Assembly (NCBI GenBank): GCA_021807845.1 | Contig: JAKBCM010000096.1 | Coordinates: 1 to 5,322, forward strand | Reading direction: 5' to 3' | Origin: Pseudomonadota bacterium | GTDB taxonomy: Bacteria > Pseudomonadota > Gammaproteobacteria > Legionellales > Legionellaceae | DNA: 5,322 nt | In this document: piece after piece, positions 1-4,091 of the stretch | Layout of the letters: each line of letters begins with the position of its first letter | How positions within the stretch are numbered: the first letter of the stretch is position 1 | The notes under the pieces: generated by a model | Told to the model about the DNA's origin: nothing | The model's input: only the letters and a program-made list of their open reading frames with translations | Databases searched by the model: none | Position numbers and translations under genes: made by a program

Positions 1-152
1 TTCATAGATAAAAAGATATTATGTGTTTCTTTTACGTTTAAAAGTAAATAGTAATGTATTGTATGAGTAGAAAGGAGCTCTTTGTATGGTGGATGGGGCA
101 TCGTTTGAATGGAAGGCATATTCCTGGTTACATCTAAGGCTATATTCATTAG

Positions 153-629
153 CTACCTAGCACTAAAGTGTTTGGCTGATGAAAGAACAAGATCGATGAT
201 TTGCTTCGATTGTTCTTCATTGGCATCGATTAAGCTCACTTCTTTGGTTAAATCTACAAGAAAGTCAGAGAGCTCATCATCTGTTCGTTTGGTATGATAT
301 AACGTTCTCGCCTGGGTAAACATATAATGGAGCAAGTTTTTATCAATCAGGATATGCGTGTTCATTTTGTTATTTTGAGGATACAGATCACCAAAAAGAA
401 GCCATCCAGGCGAAACATTTAGTTTCGATGCAATTTCTGCTAATTTGACCGGCTCTGGAATGGCTTGTCCGCGCAAGTATTTTCGACAAATCTGTAGTGA
501 ATGACCGGATAACTCTGCCAATTTATCTATATCAACACCTGAGTTTGATCGCAAAGAATAAAATCCTGATTGAATCATGCTATCCCGTAGACGCATAGCG
601 AATTCTTTGCCTAAATTTAATTTATCCAT
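153..629 (-). CDS. Helix-turn-helix (XRE/Cro-C1-like) transcriptional regulator
   Basis: This is a 158-residue protein, probably a cytoplasmic DNA-binding repressor. Residues about 33-80 form the recognisable part: DIDKLAELSGHS, then a recognition-helix-like stretch (LQICRKYLRG), then a second helical segment ending in VSPGWLLFGD. The SPGWLLFG ending is typical of small phage-repressor-like XRE proteins. The N-terminal 30 residues are helical and the C-terminal half (about 95-158) is charged and helical, possibly for dimerisation. No S24 peptidase domain is present, so SOS-type cleavage is not expected. The ATG at 629 is kept because the following LGKEFAMRLRDSM leads naturally into the domain; its Shine-Dalgarno is poor, and Met12 is an alternative start. 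The gene points away from the transporter at 1151 and borders a 521-base regulatory region, so it may control that region and itself. The exact target is unknown. Confidence 0.9.
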   Translation of the reverse strand: MDKLNLGKEFAMRLRDSMIQSGFYSLRSNSGVDIDKLAELSGHSLQICRKYLRGQAIPEPVKLAEIASKLNVSPGWLLFGDLYPQNNKMNTHILIDKNLLHYMFTQARTLYHTKRTDDELSDFLVDLTKEVSLIDANEEQSKQIIDLVLSSAKHFSAR

Positions 630-653
630 AACAAGAGCTTGGCCAAAATCAAT

Positions 654-682
654 AGGATAACAAAAGTCTCATGTAACAGCAA
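654..682 (-). promoter_or_regulatory. Possible promoter of the leftward HTH gene
   Basis: On the minus strand TTGCTG (682-677) lies 17 bases upstream of TATCCT (659-654), matching 3/6 and 4/6 of the sigma-70 consensus. This would give a leader of about 20 bases before the ATG at 629. The matches are moderate, so this is a candidate only. Confidence 0.28.
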
Positions 683-728
683 ATAGAAGCTCAAAACGAA
701 ACTTAATCTTTCCTTTGGAAATTTAATA

Positions 729-756
729 TTGACATTTCATGTGAAATCATTACACT
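729..756 (+). promoter_or_regulatory. Strong rightward sigma-70-type promoter
   Basis: A perfect TTGACA -35 box (729-734) is followed after 16 bases by TACACT (751-756; 4/6 match to TATAAT). Transcription would start near 763. No convincing protein gene begins just downstream. The nearest strong signal is an intrinsic terminator ending at 919, and the transporter gene starts only at 1151. The promoter therefore probably makes a short RNA or a regulated leader. Confidence 0.55.
734..747. promoter_or_regulatory. Palindromic candidate operator inside the promoter spacer
   Basis: ATTTCA-TG-TGAAAT is a perfect inverted repeat with 6-base arms and a 2-base centre. It overlaps the last base of the -35 box and fills most of the spacer. 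A dimeric repressor bound here would block RNA polymerase at the 729-756 promoter. The divergent HTH gene (153-629) is the obvious candidate binder, but that link is inferred only from proximity. Confidence 0.45.
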
Positions 757-811
757 TCCTCTTGAAGCATGAATTGCTTCAATTCAGTCCAATATAGGAA
801 AAAGAGGTGTG

Positions 812-844
812 ATGGAACAACATCTTTTTTTCTTCCAAGGTTGA
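812..844 (+). CDS. Possible 10-residue leader peptide with Phe-Phe-Phe
   Basis: The mini-ORF reads MEQHLFFFQG, with Phe codons TTT-TTC-TTC at 827-835 and a TGA stop at 842-844. A purine-rich Shine-Dalgarno (AAAGAGG, 801-807) sits four bases before the ATG, better placed than that of any other start in this stretch. It lies between a promoter and an intrinsic terminator, the layout of an amino-acid attenuator. A run of three Phe codons in ten could equally be a by-product of the local T-rich tract, so the call is weak. Confidence 0.22.
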   Translation: MEQHLFFFQG

Positions 845-887
845 AAGAAGAGTGGCTTAATCATAGCTATCAACCTCGCGTTGTCCT

Positions 888-919
888 AGGGTTGGAGTTC
901 TCATCAACTCCACCCTTTT
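888..919 (+). terminator. Intrinsic terminator, rightward
   Basis: The arms GGGTTGGAGTT (889-899) and AACTCCACCC (906-915) pair over ten base pairs with one bulged T (892) and a six-base loop (CTCATC). An extra A-T pair is possible at 888/916. The stem is followed directly by TTTTA (916-920). No protein gene ends just upstream, so it must end the transcript from the 729-756 promoter or act as an attenuator before the transporter. Confidence 0.62.
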
Positions 920-1150
920 ATGACTTACGACAATCTGTTCAGCAGGTATCCTTGGATACTAATTTAATCTTTTATTGATATTTGAAAAGACTCAGATAGA
1001 ATAAGTGTAGTTCTCTGTTTTATTAATCTGATTATTTTATGGGCGAAAACTATAGCAAACTGAGGTCAAAATAGGATAATATCTTGCCCAAGTATAAGAA
1101 TTATCTTACGAGTGGTATCCTATATAGTAACTTTTCAAAGGAAATTATGC
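920..1150 (+). promoter_or_regulatory. Untranslated region upstream of the MFS gene with promoter candidates
   Basis: No protein gene is supported here. Possible -10 boxes for the transporter are GATAAT (1075-1080, 5/6), an extended TGGTATCCT (1113-1121), and TATAGT (1123-1128, 5/6) with a weak TTATCT -35 (1101-1106). None has a strong -35. Short inverted repeats that might bind regulators are GTATCC-TT-GGATAC (946-959), TAATC-T-GATTA (1024-1034) and TAAGA-4-TCTTA (1095-1108). The region is AT-rich. Which signal is used cannot be decided by eye. Confidence 0.3.
1137..1144 (+). promoter_or_regulatory. Ribosome binding site fixing the MFS start
   Basis: AAAGGAAA precedes the ATG at 1151 at normal spacing. 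An in-frame GTG at 1112 would add 13 residues (VSYIVTFQRKLC type, unlike a usual MFS N-terminus) and would place this motif inside the gene. The ATG at 1151 is therefore preferred. Confidence 0.6.
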
Positions 1151-2521
1151 ATGACTAAACATAGCCAACGTAGTACACACCCCTATTTACCTTGGATGAT
1201 TTGTTTTGTAGGGATGTTGTTCTACTGTTTTAACTATTTTTTACGAAGCTCCCCAAGCGTGATGCAAAATGACTTGATTCAATCATTTAATATTTCTGCT
1301 ACTGAGTTTGGAGCCCTGATTTCTTTTTATTATTTTTCCTACACCCCAATGCAAATTCCTGCAGGAATGATTTACGATAAATTTGGTGTGCGCATGGTTT
1401 TATTTTTTGCGTGTTTGATAACCGTTATAGGTTTAGGTACTTTTGTTTCGGCAGATAATTTTGCACTGGCATGTACGGGTCGTCTATTGATTGGTTTTGG
1501 AACGGCTTTTGCTTACATTGGGGTATTAAAGTTGGCTTCTATTTGGTTGCCTGCCTCGCGTTTTGCAGCTGCTGCAGGATTAACAACCGCCATCGGTATG
1601 ACGAGCGGCGCTCTTTCACAAAAATATCTCACCAAAGTCGTTGAGGTTTTTGGTTATAAACCCATTCTACAAACTGCGGTCATTATTGGTATTGCGCTGA
1701 GTTTTGTGATTCTATTTGCTTTAAGACATCGTCCGCAACCACAAGCAAATTCAATTCATGCCATGCAAGCCCCTATGACAATGAAACAATTGTTTGCTGC
1801 ATTACGCGTTATTTTTATGAATCCACAAACTTGGCTCATAGGAATTATTGGCTGCTTTCTCTATCTGCCTTCTATCTTGTTGTTAGATGTTTATGGTATT
1901 TCTTATTTTAAAACGACCCACCAAATTACTTCTCAGCAAGCGGCAAACGTATCTGCCATGACTTTTTTTGGATGGATTGTAGGCGGTCCTGTGATTGGGA
2001 TCATTTCAGATAAAATTAAGCGTCGTCGTTTACCTTTGTTGATAACAAGCGCAATGACTGCCGTATTGCTTTATGTAATTTTCTATGCTCCTGATTTAAC
2101 ATTAACCCAACTCTTGATGATAGCCTTGTTGACAGGGTTTTGTTGCGGTGCGCATCCTTTGTGTTTTGCGTTAAGCAAAGAAAGCAATCCTGCAAAGATG
2201 GCAGGCACTGCTGTCGCTGTTACCAACATGTTTATCATGCTGGGGGGGATGGTATTTCCTCCGATCATTGGTCGGTTACTTGATTTGCATTCGAATGGTC
2301 AGCTTCTCAATGGATTACATGTATATACAGCTAGCGATTACACGTTTGCTTTAAGTATCGTGCCAGCAGGGATCGTGCTTGGTACGATTTTAACCATCTT
2401 TTTGAAAGAAACGTACTGTGGCTCAAGATCTATTGAAACAGAAGAGCAAACGCTTTCGTCAAAATCAATGAAATTTGAGCCTGAATTTCGCACCCGCCCA
2501 TTGGAAAGTCTGGGGCAATAG
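1151..2521 (+). CDS. MFS transporter, Pht/Fpt-like inner-membrane carrier
   Basis: This 456-residue protein has the length and hydrophobic pattern of a 12-helix major facilitator protein in the inner membrane. The first helix is near residues 13-31. The loop after helix 2 carries the MFS signature GMIYDKFGVR (72-81). GRLLIGFG (110-117) matches the conserved Arg/Gly pattern of helix 4. A large cytoplasmic loop falls near 191-215, and a second, degenerate signature, GIISDKIKRRR (283-293), lies in the second half. A hydrophilic tail of about 37 residues follows the last helix. The NYFLRSSPSVM segment near the first helix resembles carriers expanded in Legionella, Coxiella and Francisella, several of which (Pht, Fpt) import amino acids or nucleosides. 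The substrate cannot be read from sequence. It is divergent from the HTH gene, with 521 bases between the two starts. Confidence 0.93.
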   Translation: MTKHSQRSTHPYLPWMICFVGMLFYCFNYFLRSSPSVMQNDLIQSFNISATEFGALISFYYFSYTPMQIPAGMIYDKFGVRMVLFFACLITVIGLGTFVSADNFALACTGRLLIGFGTAFAYIGVLKLASIWLPASRFAAAAGLTTAIGMTSGALSQKYLTKVVEVFGYKPILQTAVIIGIALSFVILFALRHRPQPQANSIHAMQAPMTMKQLFAALRVIFMNPQTWLIGIIGCFLYLPSILLLDVYGISYFKTTHQITSQQAANVSAMTFFGWIVGGPVIGIISDKIKRRRLPLLITSAMTAVLLYVIFYAPDLTLTQLLMIALLTGFCCGAHPLCFALSKESNPAKMAGTAVAVTNMFIMLGGMVFPPIIGRLLDLHSNGQLLNGLHVYTASDYTFALSIVPAGIVLGTILTIFLKETYCGSRSIETEEQTLSSKSMKFEPEFRTRPLESLGQ

Positions 2522-2524
2522 ATA

Positions 2525-2537
2525 ACTCGTCACGAGT
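2525..2537. repeat. Short perfect inverted repeat after the MFS stop
   Basis: ACTCGT-C-ACGAGT is a perfect 6-1-6 palindrome three bases after the stop codon. It could be a small hairpin in the transporter mRNA or a protein-binding site. No function is implied by position alone. Confidence 0.3.
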
Positions 2538-2564
2538 AGAGCGGATAAAACCATTGTTTTAAGA

Positions 2565-2595
2565 GGCCTGGGTGACGTGCTCCGTCCCCCAGGTT
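2565..2595. terminator. GC-rich hairpin, possible transcription end of the MFS gene
   Basis: CCTGGG (2567-2572) pairs with CCCAGG (2588-2593), and GACG (2574-2577) with CGTC (2583-2586), around one T-C mismatch and a five-base loop. Two outer G-T pairs extend it. It stands out as GC-rich in AT-rich surroundings. There is no good T run after it (TTCTATC), so it is not a textbook intrinsic terminator. It may be an mRNA 3'-end stabiliser or a weak terminator. Confidence 0.4.
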
Positions 2596-2614
2596 CTATC
2601 GGTTCGTCAAAATC

Positions 2615-2623
2615 TGGTATATT
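2615..2623 (+). promoter_or_regulatory. Possible extended -10 promoter for the three-gene operon
   Basis: TGGTATATT contains an extended -10 TG and a 5/6 match to TATAAT. No convincing -35 lies 16-18 bases upstream, which extended -10 promoters tolerate. Transcription would begin near 2630, giving a leader of about 40 bases before the ATG at 2670. Confidence 0.3.
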
Positions 2624-2669
2624 GTATCTAAACGATTAGTATGATTGGATATCTTTAGCGAGGATACGC

Positions 2670-3062
2670 ATGCCGAAACGCACAGAGTCAACTTTGTTTT
2701 TGTTAGGTTATCAAAGCACCAATCGGCCAATATCTGAAAAAGAGGCTCAAAAAAAAGAAGTTGAATCTTTTATTGAAGCGCTCAATAGAGTAGGGTTTCC
2801 ATCAGAAAATCTGACTAGAAAAGCGACGTGTGTGGTGATAGAAACCAAAGGAACGCCTCTCTGTGTAAAAGAACATTTTACTGACGGCACGTCTCATAAG
2901 TCCTTGTGTTATGGGGCGACTGTTCTCGCAAAAAGTGAGAAATCTAGCTTCACGCTGCTTGGCCCCAATATCTGTTATCAGCTGTTTCCTTCGGCCATAA
3001 ACCAACTCTCCGATGGTGTTCTGAGAACAGCAGAGCCTGCCATCAGTCACAGGTTAGAATGA
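2670..3062 (+). CDS. Hypothetical protein, 130 residues, first gene of the operon
   Basis: I do not recognise this family. The start is supported by a GAGG Shine-Dalgarno (2660-2663) six bases before the ATG. The protein is soluble-looking, with no signal peptide or membrane helix. Residues about 22-41 form a charged predicted helix (SEKEAQKKEVESFIEALNR). Residues 52-105 look like alternating strands and contain all four cysteines (54, 65, 80, 102). These are not arranged as CxxC pairs, so a zinc site is not evident. It stops 30 bases before the oxidoreductase start on the same strand and probably shares its mRNA. An 82-residue opposite-strand ORF inside it has no such start signal and is taken as a shadow. 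Confidence 0.72.
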   Translation: MPKRTESTLFLLGYQSTNRPISEKEAQKKEVESFIEALNRVGFPSENLTRKATCVVIETKGTPLCVKEHFTDGTSHKSLCYGATVLAKSEKSSFTLLGPNICYQLFPSAINQLSDGVLRTAEPAISHRLE

Positions 3063-3092
3063 TTCTGTTGTAGCTATGTTTAGGAGTGATGA

Positions 3093-4088
3093 ATGAAATC
3101 AATGGTGATTACTCAGTTTGGCGATACTCATGTTTTTACAGCACATACTTTGCCAAAGCCCCGGGTGAAGCCAGGCTATGTGCTCATCAAAGTCATGGCG
3201 ACCAGCATTAATCCACTGGATTGTAAACTTCGCAAAGGCATGATGCCTGATTTAATCAAGTCTTTTCCAGCAACGCTTCATGGTGATGTTGCTGGAGTGA
3301 TTGAAGAAATAGGTGAAGGGGTTCACGATTTTTCAGTGGGAGATGAGGTATATGGCTGTGTTGGAGGGTTTCTCGATATGGGTGGAGGTTTAGATGAATA
3401 TGTTGCTGCAGATGCCAATCTGATAGCTCATAAACCCAAAACCCTTTCACTCATTGAATCAGCCGCTCTACCTTTGGTTTCACTCACGGCCTTTGAGGGC
3501 TTAGTGACGTATGCACAGGTTGAAAAAGGTCAAACTGTACTGGTTCATGGAGGTACAGGAGGTGTTGGACACATCGCCATTCAATTAGCAAAATACTTAG
3601 GCGCGAGGGTTAGCGCAACGAGCTCATCGTCCCCAAAACTAGACATGATAAAACAGTTAGGTGCAGATTTTGCTATTCATTATAAAGAAATGGACGTGAA
3701 AACTTACGTGACAAAATACACGCATGGGCTTGGGTTTGATGTTGTTTTCGATACCGTTGGTGGCGATAATTTACCTCAATGCTTTGAAGCCGCCTCTCTA
3801 TATGGACAAGTCCTCTCCATTAATGCGAGAGGCCACTATGATTTGACGCCTGCTTTTTTAAAAGGCTTGACCATCCATACCATTTTGCAGCCTTTGCCAC
3901 TGATCACTGGAAAAAATCGTGTTCATTATCAAACAATATTGACAAAAATGGCAGAACTTGTCGATCAAGGTCTCATCAAACCATTGATTGACGAAAAAAT
4001 ATTTGCCATTGATGACGTTGCGGCAGCTCATGCTTATTTTGAAAGTGGAGATGCGATTGGAAAGATTGTCCTTAGCAGAACCGTGTGA
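3093..4088 (+). CDS. NAD(P)H:quinone oxidoreductase-type enzyme (MDR superfamily, zinc-independent)
   Basis: This is a complete 331-residue cytoplasmic medium-chain dehydrogenase/reductase. The N-terminal GroES-like domain (about 1-115) contains SINPLDCKLRKG (38-49) and LHGDVAGVI (62-70), typical of quinone reductases. The Rossmann domain follows, with the dinucleotide loop HGGTGGVG (152-159) and a Ser-rich stretch after the second strand (176-180) that suits an NADPH phosphate. The Cys/His zinc-ligand pattern and the structural-zinc four-cysteine lobe of true alcohol dehydrogenases are absent. It ends in the family-typical GKIVLSRTV. The expected reaction is NADPH-dependent reduction of a quinone or an alpha,beta-unsaturated carbonyl; the substrate is unknown. 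AGGAG (3082-3086) is a good Shine-Dalgarno. It lies 30 bases after the hypothetical gene and 3 bases before the ankyrin gene, in the same frame as the latter. Confidence 0.93.
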   Translation: MKSMVITQFGDTHVFTAHTLPKPRVKPGYVLIKVMATSINPLDCKLRKGMMPDLIKSFPATLHGDVAGVIEEIGEGVHDFSVGDEVYGCVGGFLDMGGGLDEYVAADANLIAHKPKTLSLIESAALPLVSLTAFEGLVTYAQVEKGQTVLVHGGTGGVGHIAIQLAKYLGARVSATSSSSPKLDMIKQLGADFAIHYKEMDVKTYVTKYTHGLGFDVVFDTVGGDNLPQCFEAASLYGQVLSINARGHYDLTPAFLKGLTIHTILQPLPLITGKNRVHYQTILTKMAELVDQGLIKPLIDEKIFAIDDVAAAHAYFESGDAIGKIVLSRTV

Positions 4089-4091
4089 ACC

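Larger units (their letters stand above)
763..919 (+). ncRNA. Candidate small RNA or structured leader of about 157 nt
   Basis: The unit is bounded by the promoter at 729-756 and the terminator-like hairpin at 888-919. Its 5' end can fold into a hairpin with a perfect 7-bp stem and 7-base loop (762-782, TTGAAGC/GCTTCAA), overlapping an alternative palindrome at 771-785 (GAATTG-CTT-CAATTC). A second hairpin is possible at 829-850. The segment 838-844 (AGGTTGA) can alternatively pair perfectly with 870-876 (TCAACCT). No known RNA family is recognised. It could be a trans-acting sRNA, or the attenuated leader of the transporter gene 230 bases further on. The boundaries are inferred from promoter and terminator only. 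Confidence 0.4.

Noticed and set aside
109..297. 62-residue rightward ORF overlapping the HTH gene
   Set aside because: It lies mostly antisense to the well-supported regulator at 153-629, and it has no family resemblance.
769..978. 69-residue rightward ORF (MNCFNSVQ...)
   Set aside because: Its ATG sits in a hairpin loop about six bases after the predicted transcript start with no Shine-Dalgarno, and the ORF runs straight through the intrinsic terminator at 888-919. The protein shows no recognisable family or domain.
660..1070. MITE-like insertion between 10-base direct repeats
   Set aside because: Sequences just inside the repeats show no terminal inverted repeats, and a 10-base repeat in AT-rich DNA of this length can arise by chance. 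It is kept only as a low-interest observation.
1112..1150. GTG start giving a 13-residue longer MFS protein
   Set aside because: The extension covers possible -10 boxes and the ribosome site at 1137-1144. The ATG at 1151 gives a normal MFS N-terminus.
2083..2268. 61-residue leftward ORF within the MFS gene
   Set aside because: It is antisense shadow of a confident membrane-protein gene.
2802..3050. 82-residue leftward ORF inside the 130-residue gene
   Set aside because: The plus-strand gene has a good ribosome site and operon spacing. The minus ORF has no recognised domain or context.
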